Assembly (NCBI GenBank): GCA_910575835.1
Contig: CAJTGB010000015.1
Coordinates: 49,193-113,192, forward strand
Direction: 5' to 3'
Length of the DNA stretch: 64,000 bases
Source: Lachnospiraceae bacterium
GTDB lineage: Bacteria; Bacillota; Clostridia; Lachnospirales; Lachnospiraceae
A program made the translations under genes and the position numbers. Below the pieces are notes generated by a model that did not search any database, was not told where the DNA came from, and was given only the letters and a program-made list of their open reading frames with translations. Positions 25,016-34,072 of the stretch are shown one piece after another. The first letter of the stretch is position 1; each line of letters begins with the position of its first letter.

Positions 25016-26719
25016 GTGGCTACGAAAACGATTAATGTGGATATGCTTGCAAAGATGTTTTTGGCAGGTGCACAGAATATTGAGGCGAAGAAAGAGTATA
25101 TTAATGAACTTAACGTATTCCCGGTACCGGATGGGGATACGGGGACGAATATGTCGCTTACGATCATGGCTGCGGCGAAGGAAGTGACTGCGCTTGAGAA
25201 GCCGGATATGAAGGATCTTGCGAAGGCTGTTTCTTCTGGTTCTCTGAGGGGAGCAAGAGGGAATTCCGGCGTTATCTTATCCCAGCTTCTAAGAGGGTTC
25301 ACCAAGTCTATCCGCGAGGAGAAGCAGATCGATGTGAGAGGTCTTGCGGCGGCCTGCGCAAGGGCGAGGGATACGGCATACAAGGCGGTCATGAAGCCGA
25401 AGGAGGGGACGATCCTTACGGTTGCCAGCGGTATTGCGGATAAGGCTGCCGAGATGGCGGAGGAGACGGACGATCTGGAGGTATTCCTCCCGGAGGTGAT
25501 CCGTCATGCCGAGGAGGTGCTAGAGAAGACGCCGGAGATGCTTCCGGTGCTTAAGGAGGCCGGAGTTGTGGATTCCGGCGGCCAGGGACTTCTGGAAGTG
25601 ATTAAAGGAGCCTACGACGCGTTCCTTGGAAAGGAGATCGACTACAGTGCGATCGCTCCAAGGGCGGGAGCCGGGGTGAAGGTGACGGCTTCTGACGCGG
25701 GTGAAGCGGCGGATATCAAGTTCGGTTATTGTACGGAGTTCATCATCCTGACGGAGAAGGAATTCTCAGAGGAAAATGAACAGGATTTCAAGGGATATCT
25801 GTCTTCTATCGGAGATTCTATCGTCTGTGTTGCGGATGATGATGTGGTGAAGGTACATGTGCATACCAATGATCCGGGGCTTGCGATCCAGAGGGCTCTG
25901 ACGTACGGACAGCTGTCGCGTATGAAGATCGACAATATGCGTGAGGAACATCAGGAGAAGCTGATCCGTGATGCCGAGAAGATCGCGGCAAATGAGGCGG
26001 CTAAGGATGCCCAAGATCACGGGAAGGGCGGCCAGGCGAAGAAGAGCAGCGAGCCGAGGAAGCCTATGGGCTTCATTGCGGTATCTATCGGGGAAGGTAT
26101 GAACGAGATCTTCAAGGAGCTTGGGGTCGATCATATCATCGAGGGCGGACAGACCATGAATCCAAGTACGGAAGATATGCTCAACGCCATTGACCAGGTG
26201 AATGCGGACTGTGTATTCATCCTTCCTAATAACAAGAATATTGTCCTTGCCGCGAATCAGGCGAAGGCTCTGGTGGAGGATAAGGAGATCGTTGTCCTTC
26301 CGACCAAGACGGTTCCGCAGGGGATTACGGCTATCATTAATTTCGTGCCGGAAGCCAGTGTCAAAGAGAATGAGGATGCGATGCTGGAAAGTATCGGGAA
26401 TGTGAAGTCCGGCCAGGTTACCTATGCGGTCAGGGATACGCATATTGACGATAAGGAGATCCATGAGGGCGATATTATGGGGATCGGCGACGCAGGGATC
26501 CTTGCGGTAGGAAGAAGTGTGGAAGAGACTACGAAGGAGCTTTTGGCGCAGCTTGTGGAAGAGGACTCTGAGCTGATCAGTCTGTATTACGGCGAGGAAG
26601 TGAAGGAAGAGGATGCCGAGAGATTTATCGCGGAGATAGAAGGAATCTATCCTGATCTGGATGTGGACGCGCATTTCGGCGGTCAGCCGATCTATTACTA
26701 TGTTCTCGCGGTAGAGTAA
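25016..26719 (+). CDS. DAK2 domain protein, YloV/FakA-type fatty acid kinase subunit
   Basis: A 567-aa protein. The N-terminal DhaL/DAK2 domain (residues about 5-200) has the metal- and nucleotide-binding NVFPVPDGDTGTNMSLTI and SLRGARGNSGVILSQLLRG. The middle is a YloV-like domain, and the C-terminus resembles a FakA lipid-kinase region (FVPEASVKENEDAM, LISLYYGEEVKEEDAE). FakA phosphorylates fatty acids held by FakB/DegV proteins. The start is GTG 25016 behind GGAGGA. It is followed 7 bp later by recG. Confidence 0.9.
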   Translation: MATKTINVDMLAKMFLAGAQNIEAKKEYINELNVFPVPDGDTGTNMSLTIMAAAKEVTALEKPDMKDLAKAVSSGSLRGARGNSGVILSQLLRGFTKSIREEKQIDVRGLAAACARARDTAYKAVMKPKEGTILTVASGIADKAAEMAEETDDLEVFLPEVIRHAEEVLEKTPEMLPVLKEAGVVDSGGQGLLEVIKGAYDAFLGKEIDYSAIAPRAGAGVKVTASDAGEAADIKFGYCTEFIILTEKEFSEENEQDFKGYLSSIGDSIVCVADDDVVKVHVHTNDPGLAIQRALTYGQLSRMKIDNMREEHQEKLIRDAEKIAANEAAKDAQDHGKGGQAKKSSEPRKPMGFIAVSIGEGMNEIFKELGVDHIIEGGQTMNPSTEDMLNAIDQVNADCVFILPNNKNIVLAANQAKALVEDKEIVVLPTKTVPQGITAIINFVPEASVKENEDAMLESIGNVKSGQVTYAVRDTHIDDKEIHEGDIMGIGDAGILAVGRSVEETTKELLAQLVEEDSELISLYYGEEVKEEDAERFIAEIEGIYPDLDVDAHFGGQPIYYYVLAVE

Positions 26720-26726
26720 GGCAGTC

Positions 26727-28757
26727 ATGATAGATAAGACGAGCATCAAGGAACTAAAAGGAGTAGGTGAGAAGACTCAGAAATTATTCGGGAAGGTCGG
26801 CGTCGATACGGTCGGCGACCTGATCCGGTATTATCCGAGAGGGTATGATGTCTACGAGGATCCTGTTCCTGTAAGTGAGCTCGAGGAGGGCAGGACGCAG
26901 ACGGTCAGCGGAGCTATCTACGGAAGGGTCCAGGTGTCGGGAACGGCGAAGATGCAGATAACGACGCTGCATGTCAAGGATCTGACGGGGACGCTTAAGG
27001 TCGTCTGGTTCCGTATGCCGTTCCTTAGAAGTACGTTTGCGAAGGGCGGAGCGGTGACGCTTCGGGGGAGAGTGGTGCGAAAAAGGGACGGTCTGGTGAT
27101 GGAGCATCCAGAGATCTTCTATCCCTGCGAGAAGTACGCGGACAGGCTGAACACGCTGCAGCCTCTCTACGGACTGACTTCGGGGCTTACGAACAATGCG
27201 GTGATGAAGGCGGTGCGTCAGGCGTTGGACGGAATGGATCTCGCCGCGGATACGCTGCCCGGAGAGCTTCGGCTTAAGTACGGTCTGGCTGAGTATAATT
27301 ACGCGGTGCAGGGAATTCATTTCCCGGAAGATAAAGAAGTATTCTATCATGCCAGGGAACGTCTGGTGTTTGAAGAGTTTCTGGCGTTTATACTATCGAT
27401 TCGGAAGCTTAAGGATAAGAACGAAAAGCTTGCGAATGAATATATTATGGAGATGAAGCCGGAGACGGAGACATTCTTGGAGAGTCTGCCGTATCGTCTG
27501 ACGAACGCCCAGCAGAAGGTCATGGAAGAGATCATGAGGGATATGTCAGGCGATACGGCTATGTCCAGGCTGGTGCAGGGAGACGTCGGCTCCGGCAAGA
27601 CGATCGTGGCGGTACTGGCATTGATGACTGCGGCGCTGAATGGATATCAGGGCGCTATGATGGCGCCGACTGAGGTGCTGGCGAGGCAGCATTATGAGTC
27701 GGTCACGGGATTGTTCGGGACTTACGGCATTAAGATCAAGGTTGAGCTTCTCACCGGGTCGATGACGGCAAAGGAGAAGAGAAGGGCCTATGACCGGATC
27801 GAGTGCGGGTACGCCAAGATTATCATCGGCACCCATGCCCTGATCCAGGGCGGCGTCAATTACGACTGTCTGGCGCTTGTGGTGACGGATGAGCAGCATC
27901 GGTTCGGAGTAAAGCAAAGAGAAGCATTTGCAAGGAAGGGCGGTGTGCCTCATGTGCTGGTCATGAGCGCGACGCCGATACCGAGAACTCTGGCGATCAT
28001 CCTGTACGGCGATCTTGATATCTCTGTGATCGACGAGCTTCCGGCGAACCGTCTGCCGATCAAGAATTGCGTGGTTGATACCGGATATCGGCAGACTGCG
28101 TATACATTTATGAAAAAGCAGGTGGCAGAAGGGCGGCAGTGTTACGTGATCTGTCCTATGGTTGAGGAGAGCGAGAGCATAGAGGCGGAGAATGTCATTG
28201 ACTATGCGTCCATGCTGCAGGGAGAGATGGGAGCAGAGATCTGTGTGGCGTACCTTCACGGGAAGATGCGTCAGGCGGAAAAGGATGATATCATGGATCG
28301 GTTCGGGAGAAATGAGATCCAAATCCTGGTGTCGACGACCGTTATTGAAGTCGGGATCGACGTGCCGAATGCTACGGTCATGATGGTCGAGAATTCGGAA
28401 CGCTTCGGACTTGCGCAATTGCATCAGCTCCGCGGAAGAGTCGGAAGAGGAAAGCATCAGTCTTACTGTATCTTCATGAGCGGTTCTAATTCAAAGGAGA
28501 CGAAGGAGAGGCTGAATATACTGAATAGATCCAATGACGGATTTAAAATTGCGAGTGAGGATCTGAGGATCCGCGGACCGGGCGATCTCTTCGGCATCCG
28601 GCAGAGCGGGCTTATGGACTTCAGGCTCGGTGATGTGTACCAGGACGCCAAGATCCTTCAGATGGCCAATGAGGCTGCAGATGAGCTTTTAAAAACTGAA
28701 AATGAATGGGTGAAGAATCTTCCAGATTATGAAACAACTTCCAGTGTAATAATCTGA
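26727..28757 (+). CDS. recG: ATP-dependent DNA helicase RecG
   Basis: A 676-aa helicase that remodels stalled forks and branched DNA. The N-terminal wedge/OB domain begins IKELKGVGEKTQKLFGKVGV. The motor has Walker A QGDVGSGKTIVAVLAL, motif II DEQHRFGVKQRE, motif III MSATPIPRTLA, motif V STTVIEVGIDVPNAT and motif VI QLHQLRGRVGRG. The length is normal. It is the third gene of the Asp23-yloV-recG operon. Confidence 0.96.
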   Translation: MIDKTSIKELKGVGEKTQKLFGKVGVDTVGDLIRYYPRGYDVYEDPVPVSELEEGRTQTVSGAIYGRVQVSGTAKMQITTLHVKDLTGTLKVVWFRMPFLRSTFAKGGAVTLRGRVVRKRDGLVMEHPEIFYPCEKYADRLNTLQPLYGLTSGLTNNAVMKAVRQALDGMDLAADTLPGELRLKYGLAEYNYAVQGIHFPEDKEVFYHARERLVFEEFLAFILSIRKLKDKNEKLANEYIMEMKPETETFLESLPYRLTNAQQKVMEEIMRDMSGDTAMSRLVQGDVGSGKTIVAVLALMTAALNGYQGAMMAPTEVLARQHYESVTGLFGTYGIKIKVELLTGSMTAKEKRRAYDRIECGYAKIIIGTHALIQGGVNYDCLALVVTDEQHRFGVKQREAFARKGGVPHVLVMSATPIPRTLAIILYGDLDISVIDELPANRLPIKNCVVDTGYRQTAYTFMKKQVAEGRQCYVICPMVEESESIEAENVIDYASMLQGEMGAEICVAYLHGKMRQAEKDDIMDRFGRNEIQILVSTTVIEVGIDVPNATVMMVENSERFGLAQLHQLRGRVGRGKHQSYCIFMSGSNSKETKERLNILNRSNDGFKIASEDLRIRGPGDLFGIRQSGLMDFRLGDVYQDAKILQMANEAADELLKTENEWVKNLPDYETTSSVII

Positions 28758-28847
28758 ATCCTCCATATACTATCGGTGTAACAAAAATAAAGTTACAAAG
28801 ATTACTAAACTAAAAAAGTTACAAGTTACAAAAAGGAGGAGACAATT

Positions 28848-29051
28848 ATGACAAGTTCATCAAACAGAGCAGCCGTACCAGAGGCAAAGGGAGCATTAGA
28901 CAAGTTCAAATATGAGGTTGCAAACGAGTTGGGAGTACCGCTTACAGAGGGTTACAACGGAGACCTGACTTCCAGACAGAACGGTTCTGTCGGCGGTTAT
29001 ATGGTTAAGAAGATGATCGAGCAGCAGGAAAAGCAGATGGCAGGCAAATAA
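28848..29051 (+). CDS. Small acid-soluble spore protein, alpha/beta type
   Basis: A 67-aa DNA-binding protein of dormant spores. It has the germination-protease region (LDKFKYEVANELGV) and the C-terminal DNA-binding signature LTSRQNGSVGGYMVKKMIE. AGGAGG lies upstream. A CATATACTA box at 28764-28772 resembles a forespore sigma-G -10, but its -35 is not clear. Its presence shows that the organism makes spores. Confidence 0.93.
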   Translation: MTSSSNRAAVPEAKGALDKFKYEVANELGVPLTEGYNGDLTSRQNGSVGGYMVKKMIEQQEKQMAGK

Positions 29052-29092
29052 CATCTGAATCCTGAGAATTGAGACAGTCTTAACAGACTCTT

Positions 29093-29148
29093 GAAATGAA
29101 ATTGGGACATGCAGGTTTTAAGGAATCTGTCTGTCCCATTTTCATTTC
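29093..29148. terminator. Long-stem hairpin after the SASP gene
   Basis: A 17-bp arm at 29093-29109 (GAAATGAAATTGGGACA) pairs with 29132-29148 with one mismatch, around a 22-nt loop. The T-rich right arm could end transcription. Confidence 0.5.
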
Positions 29149-29235
29149 TAACTGTGAATCAAAGGGGTTATAGGGGAATATGTAAAATATTGTCAATATA
29201 AGGAATACGTTATTTCAATAAAATCAGACAAATTG

Positions 29236-29264
29236 TTGCGATTTCCGATAAAAAGTGGTATGAT
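29236..29264 (+). promoter_or_regulatory. Promoter of candidate non-coding RNA
   Basis: TTGCGA (29236-29241) and TATGAT (29259-29264) with a 17-bp spacer, in a region without a convincing gene. Confidence 0.6.
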
Positions 29265-29270
29265 ATTTAC

Positions 29271-29433
29271 CATGATACATGAGAGAATTTTCGAAGACGA
29301 AAAATGCGAATGCTTCTGATTGGGTATTCTTTCCCAATTACTAAACGGAACTACATACCAAGCATTCCGTTTTCTGCATACCCCGGGCAGCGGGACACCT
29401 CTTTGAGAGCAGGCAGCAACGCCTGTTCTTTTT
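29271..29433 (+). ncRNA. Candidate structured RNA with five hairpins and a terminator
   Basis: Downstream of a good promoter, about 160 nt contain successive perfect stems: TTTTCG/CGAAAA (29288-29303), ATTGGG/CCCAAT (29319-29338), AAACGGAA/TTCCGTTT (29343-29372) and CCCG/CGGG (29382-29394). A terminator hairpin GAGCAGGC/GCCTGTTC plus TTTTT ends it at 29407-29433. There is no ribosome binding site and no good reading frame. It could be a small RNA or a leader of the dacF-like gene, whose ATG is 98 bp beyond. I do not recognise the class. The rest of 29149-29530 holds nothing clear. Confidence 0.5.
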
Positions 29434-29530
29434 CGCTTGTACGGCGGCAATATAGTCTAATCCGGCATATTTTACAGGGATGCATATTACAATGATAGTA
29501 ATGATAAGTGACTTATGAGGAGTCTGGTAT

Positions 29531-30094
29531 ATGAAGAAAATTGTGGCATTATTGTTCTGCGCCCTGTTGAGTGTGCAGCCGGCATATGCGATGCAGGTGC
29601 GGGAGCCGATTCTGTATACGGATACGCAGGAGGAGGCGGGAACGCAGGAGGAAGCAGAAGCGGGAACACAGGAAGAGGCAGGAATCCAAAAAAAGTCAGA
29701 CGCGCAGGAAGATGCGGATGCACAGGAAGGAGCGGAAGAACCGACAGGAGACGGGAGCGCAGGGAGCTTGGCGGTAAGCGCGCCGTCTGCGGTTCTGATG
29801 GAAGCTTCTACGGGGCAGGTGATCTATGATAAGGATGCGGATACCCAGCGGCCCCCGGCAAGCGTCACGAAGGTTATGACGCTGCTGCTGATCTTCGATG
29901 CGCTAGAGGACGGGAAGATCAAGCTGGAGGATCAGGTGACTACGTCAGAGTATGCGGCGTCGATGGGAGGCTCGCAGGTGTTTTTAGAGCCGGGAGAAGT
30001 GCAGACGGTGGATACGCTTATTAAGTGTATCTCTGTGGCGAGTGCCAATGACGCGTGTGCGGCATATTATAAAAGTAGAATGGAGGATATCTGA
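29531..30094 (+). pseudogene. dacF: D-Ala-D-Ala carboxypeptidase, N-terminal half (interrupted by element)
   Basis: A signal peptide (KKIVALLFCALLSVQPAYA) is followed by a 60-residue Glu/Gln-rich repeat (TQEEAG type) and the start of a DacF-like peptidase S11 domain with PSAVLMEASTGQVIYDKDAD and the SxxK motif SVTK. It is cut at SANDAC, the SxN motif; the last residues AAYYKSRMEDI come from the inserted element. The missing half is at 45312-46100. Joined at the shared TG, the two make a 437-aa protein of normal layout. Without the C-terminal half (KTG motif) this product cannot be active. Confidence 0.9.
30032..30083 (+). other. attL: left junction of the 15.3-kb element
   Basis: dacF coding sequence is contiguous to the core TG at 30056-30057 (first two bases of the Cys codon in SANDAC); element sequence follows. 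The right arm TGCGGCATATTATAAAAG (from 30058) is the inverse match of the element arm ending at 45311. Confidence 0.75.
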
Positions 30095-30095
30095 T

Positions 30096-30383
30096 ATGGG
30101 GAAAGTATTTAACACAGCGGCCGATTGTAAGCCGCAATTGCACTATATGGTTGATATCAGCGGGCGGATAGAAGAGATTAAGCGTCTGGTAGACCGCGGG
30201 GAGTATTTCACAATTAACCGGGCGCGTCAATACGGTAAGACAACCACACTGCGCGCTTTGAAGCGAATCCTGGATAAGGAGTATCTGGTGGTCAGCTTGT
30301 TGTTGAGATTAAGATATGGAGGGGAAACGAGTATAAAGGAGATTGCATTGGGAGAGAGGACGATACTGGAGGCTGTGGTCTGA
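30096..30383 (+). pseudogene. Truncated AAA family ATPase (N-terminal remnant)
   Basis: It starts with a proper ribosome binding site (GGAGG) and the N-terminus MGKVFNTAADCKPQLHYMVD typical of a large Lachnospiraceae AAA ATPase family. The P-loop region is INRARQYGKTTTLRALKR. After VVSLLL the family match ends and 30 unrelated residues follow. Intact members run to about 500 aa. It is the leftmost gene of the element and is probably dead. Confidence 0.7.
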
Positions 30384-30389
30384 AAATGC

Positions 30390-30430
30390 AAAGAAAACGG
30401 GGGAATCTGTTGAGATAATAGGTTCCCCCG
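30390..30430 (-). terminator. Terminator of the hybrid histidine kinase gene
   Basis: CGGGGGAA (30398-30405) and TTCCCCCG (30423-30430) pair perfectly. On the minus strand the hairpin is followed by TTTTCTTT. Confidence 0.75.
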
Positions 30431-30435
30431 GTATC

Positions 30436-33400
30436 TTATCGTTCTTTCAGCCAATAGCCCATGCGCTCGATCAACTGCGGGATATTCAGCGGTTTGGCGA
30501 TATGCCCGTTCATTCCCGATTCATGGCTTGCCGTCATGTCCTCCACGGAAGCATTGGCGGACAGGGCGATGATAGGGATAGTTGCGGCATCGGCGCGCGG
30601 AAGCTTACGGATCGCGCGTGTGGCGTCGAAACCGTTCATTACAGGCATCTGTATATCCATAAGGATCATATCGTAATATCCTGCGGGCATCTCCGCGAAG
30701 CGCTGAAGGCCTTTTCTGCCGTCTGCGGCGCATTCTACCATCGCATCAAGCTCGCCTATCAGTTCCATGGCAATCTCCTGATTAAGCTCGTTGTCTTCCA
30801 CAAGAAGGATCCTGCGTCCGTAAAAAGAGACGCCGGCAGGTGCGTCGGATGTCTCAGCCGGCAGTCTGTCGGATATCTCAGCCGAAGTCTGGAGCCTTAG
30901 GATTACGGTTACGGTAATCTGAGTTCCTTCCCCGAATCTGCTCTTCACACTGATCGTTCCGCCCATCATGCGGGCAATGTTCTGGGCGATCGTCATACCC
31001 AGGCCGACCCCGTCGATCCGGCTGACATTGGGATCGTCTGCACGGCTGAAAGGTTCGAAAATATGCTGAATGAATTCTTCCTCTATGCCGATCCCGCTGT
31101 CACGGAAAACGAAATTATAAGAGCTGCAGCCATGCTCGCTGGATTCATGTTCGGCTACGGATATCTCAAGTGTGCCGCCGACGAGGGTGTAGTTGACGGA
31201 ATTCCATAATATATTCATGATCATCTGCTGCAGGCGCATCCGGTCTCCGAGAATCTCTTCGTGCACCACCTGCATAGGGTTGATCTTAAGCGTAAGGTTC
31301 TTCGCGCGGACATCGGGGAGAACGGCTTCGCTGATCTCCTGCATCAGATCCGACAGGCAGAATGCTTCGGCTTCCAGCTTAAAATTCCCGGATTCGATCT
31401 GGCTGATATCCAGGATCTCATTAAGCGTTGAGAGAAGCTGATGGCTGGATAAAGACGCCTTGCTAAGACAATCCTGTACCCGGACGTGATCTTCCACATG
31501 GTCAGACGCGATCTTAAGCATGCCGATGATGCCGTTCATCGGAGTCCGTACATTATGGCTCATACAAGAGAGGAAGTTCCGCTTGGATGCATTGGCCTGA
31601 TCGGCAGCTTCGCATGCTGCCTGGAGGGCCTGCTGCTCCCGCATCTCCTTGCGCTTACTCTCCGTTACGTCCTGTGCGGCATAGACGATGGAGCGTGCCT
31701 TGCCGTCCGCGTCTGTCTGAGACAATACGGCCGTGCTGCGGATCCAACCGTATTCTTCCGGCTTCGTCACGGGCTGTTCCGGGAGCTTGCGGTACGCAAG
31801 GGTTACATAAGGGTTCTTCCGGCTAAGCTTCTTCTTAAGATTCTTAGTGCTGAGAACCTTAAGATATTCTTCACGGTCGTCTGGATGGACGAAGGCCTCA
31901 GCATAGATTCGAAGACCGGTCTCATAGTCGACTTCATTGTCCAGAGCCTTTTTGACTTCAGGAAGCTGCTGTGTTACGCTGCGGAAAAAATCCTGCTCCA
32001 GATCCGCATAATAGGTCGCGAAGAACATGCCGCTTAAGGAACGAATGATGTCGGCCTGTTCCTGTTCGCCTTTCAGGCGGATCTCTTCTTCAAGCTTTTC
32101 CCGGGTAATGTCCCGGCCCAGGATATTGACGGACATCCGATTCCCCTGGCGGGCATAGATCACATGCTGCTCCATCCACCGCAGAGAGGTTCCCAGGATG
32201 CGGTACTGACAGATCTCTTCGGAATAATCTCTTGTATCCGCTGCCTTCTGATACAGATGCTCCGGACTCATGACCTTCTGGAAGATGTATGCATCCTCAG
32301 GATTAACGGTAGTTTCCAGCAGATTGTGAAAATACTGATGATAATTGCCGGAAAAGCTGTTCTGCATCTTACTGTCTTCATTGATCCAGACCCGCTCACA
32401 CTGGCCGTTCTCCAGATAAACGGTGGTCATGACGCTGTAACGGGACTTAAGGATCGCCGCAAGCTGCATATCTCTGAGTGTAAGGGTATGCTCCTGGCGC
32501 ACACGCTTGTCTACATTCTGCAGCGCCAGGATCGTGTAATTCTTGGTGCCGTGGTTCTGGCCGAAGTAAGCGATCACTGCCATATAGCGGTATTCGTGAT
32601 CTTCTTCCCCGCGCCACTGGCAGAGCATATCCGCCTTCTCTACGGAAGAGTCTTTGGTCTGGCGCAGGCCGTCCAAAGAGAAGCTGTGACAGAATTTGTC
32701 CCTGTCTGAGGGATGAATCTGCTTGAGCAGACGGGAACTCATGATCTCGTTCCACTGTACGGTCCAGGATTTCCAGCCGGTATGGGTATGTCCGTTCTCC
32801 CGGACAAGGTTCGCCTCCCCTGTATCCAGATCGATTCCGTATATGCCGAAGTTCTGTTCGCCCAGGGTTCGGATGACCTCCTGAACGCGCAGGCTGGCAT
32901 CATCAAGCTCCAGGCTCTCCTGAAGGATATCGTGTACATCCTTGACGTATAGGAAAACGAACAGGTCTTCGCTTGCCGGATCGGGGTCTGGAACGACTTC
33001 CATCAGATTCCAGCGGTAATCATCGCCGAAGCGTCTGCGGTAACAGCAGCTTAAGGACTTCTTGCCGGACTTTAAGGCGCTTGTCATATGCTCCGGGCGG
33101 GTAAAGGAGATAAAATTATTCATATCGTCCGGGTGGATGCCGCCATTGTAGATGAACTGACCAAGCCAGCTCGAGAAGATGTCTGTCCCATAGCCGATAG
33201 CCCGTTCCTCCGGGTTGATCTTCACTACTTCATAGCGGTCTTCTGAGAGATTGACCCGGAGAATCTTGTGATAGGTATTGCTGATGGACTGCGTATGCGG
33301 CGCCACCATGATGATAAACGCGGGGATCTTATCCTCCCACAGTGTCCGAACGGCTATGATATCGACCATCTCTCCGAATATATTGTTGTAGTTGATAGTC

Positions 33401-33612
33401 TGGTTCTCTTGTTTGTCTCCTATAGCCAGGAGCGGGCAGTTCGCGCAAGAGTGGCTGCCGAGCTTCTGGCAGGGCATTCCCTTTTTAATATGGGGAGCCA
33501 CCTCGCGTACCCGTTCATTATAATGTAATATGGTATGATCGTCCTCACGGATAATGAAGATTCCGGTAGACGGGATCGAGCGCAGTATTTTCTCATATTC
33601 TTTGATATTCAC
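30436..33612 (-). CDS. Hybrid sensor histidine kinase/response regulator with PAS domains
   Basis: A 1058-aa cytoplasmic hybrid kinase with no clear membrane segments. Residues 1-650 hold several PAS-like units; the first has a Cys/His cluster (KLGSHSCANCPLLAIG), and others contain SWLGQFIYNGGIHPDD-like folds. HisKA has the phospho-acceptor His near residue 685 (FLSCMSHNVRTPMNGIIGM). The HATPase has MIMNILWNSVNYT, DSGIGIEEEF and DGVGLGMTIAQNIARMMGG. The C-terminal receiver has ILLVEDNELNQEIA and phospho-Asp MDIQMPVMNG near residue 985. No output domain or partner regulator is adjacent, so the target is unknown. It is element cargo. Confidence 0.9.
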   Translation of the reverse strand: MNIKEYEKILRSIPSTGIFIIREDDHTILHYNERVREVAPHIKKGMPCQKLGSHSCANCPLLAIGDKQENQTINYNNIFGEMVDIIAVRTLWEDKIPAFIIMVAPHTQSISNTYHKILRVNLSEDRYEVVKINPEERAIGYGTDIFSSWLGQFIYNGGIHPDDMNNFISFTRPEHMTSALKSGKKSLSCCYRRRFGDDYRWNLMEVVPDPDPASEDLFVFLYVKDVHDILQESLELDDASLRVQEVIRTLGEQNFGIYGIDLDTGEANLVRENGHTHTGWKSWTVQWNEIMSSRLLKQIHPSDRDKFCHSFSLDGLRQTKDSSVEKADMLCQWRGEEDHEYRYMAVIAYFGQNHGTKNYTILALQNVDKRVRQEHTLTLRDMQLAAILKSRYSVMTTVYLENGQCERVWINEDSKMQNSFSGNYHQYFHNLLETTVNPEDAYIFQKVMSPEHLYQKAADTRDYSEEICQYRILGTSLRWMEQHVIYARQGNRMSVNILGRDITREKLEEEIRLKGEQEQADIIRSLSGMFFATYYADLEQDFFRSVTQQLPEVKKALDNEVDYETGLRIYAEAFVHPDDREEYLKVLSTKNLKKKLSRKNPYVTLAYRKLPEQPVTKPEEYGWIRSTAVLSQTDADGKARSIVYAAQDVTESKRKEMREQQALQAACEAADQANASKRNFLSCMSHNVRTPMNGIIGMLKIASDHVEDHVRVQDCLSKASLSSHQLLSTLNEILDISQIESGNFKLEAEAFCLSDLMQEISEAVLPDVRAKNLTLKINPMQVVHEEILGDRMRLQQMIMNILWNSVNYTLVGGTLEISVAEHESSEHGCSSYNFVFRDSGIGIEEEFIQHIFEPFSRADDPNVSRIDGVGLGMTIAQNIARMMGGTISVKSRFGEGTQITVTVILRLQTSAEISDRLPAETSDAPAGVSFYGRRILLVEDNELNQEIAMELIGELDAMVECAADGRKGLQRFAEMPAGYYDMILMDIQMPVMNGFDATRAIRKLPRADAATIPIIALSANASVEDMTASHESGMNGHIAKPLNIPQLIERMGYWLKER

Positions 33613-33777
33613 GGTTCCACCTTCGTTCTTAGCATTTCTTACATTATAACATATTCTGATGTAATTACCAGATATTCCTGTGGTTTGGTCTGCAGGTTTC
33701 TTGACGGAAAAGTAATTAAGGAAGGCGGACTGAGCATAGATTAATAAAAATGGGTTGCTGAGTCAGGAGAGAAGCTG

Positions 33778-34044
33778 GTGTGCGGCAAAAATGACGCAAA
33801 AAAGGATTGCCTGTGCCAAGAGAGCGGTTGGTGTGCGCAAAATGTACTAAATGTGCAAAAGGAGACGGAGAAAGGACCGCAGGAAAAAGAATCACAGGAA
33901 AAAGAACTGCAGGAAAAAGAATCACAGGAAAAAGAACCGCAGGAAAAAGGAACAAAAGCGGGAATTGTGAAGACCGTGCGGGTGATATATGGAACGAAGA
34001 CGCTGGTTTCGTGCATGGAAGCTGTTATGAGGCTGCATGATTAG
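33778..34044 (+). CDS. Small QEKE-repeat protein overlapping the recombinase gene
   Basis: An 88-aa frame from GTG 33778 (AGGAGAG upstream). It has an N-terminal Cys-rich part (CLCQESGWCAQNV), five 5-residue repeats (QEKES, QEKEL, QEKES, QEKEP, QEKGT at 33880-33954) and a conserved-looking end AGIVKTVRVIYGTKTLVSCM. It ends 29 bp before the recombinase ATG at 34073. Small proteins in this position next to serine recombinases can be accessory or directionality factors, but nothing proves this here. The tandem repeat may be recent slippage. Confidence 0.5.
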   Translation: MCGKNDAKKDCLCQESGWCAQNVLNVQKETEKGPQEKESQEKELQEKESQEKEPQEKGTKAGIVKTVRVIYGTKTLVSCMEAVMRLHD

Positions 34045-34072
34045 ACCGGCGCAAACGGGAGGGAGAGAGATT

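Noticed and set aside
29193..29450. Minus-strand 85-codon frame after the SASP gene
   Set aside because: It has no ribosome binding site, and it covers the stems of the candidate RNA on the other strand.
30041..30064. Long direct repeat at the two ends of the dacF element, as left by a tyrosine integrase
   Set aside because: The shared 18-bp stretch has three mismatches, while the rebuilt sites are symmetric around a 2-bp TG core, which fits a serine integrase better.
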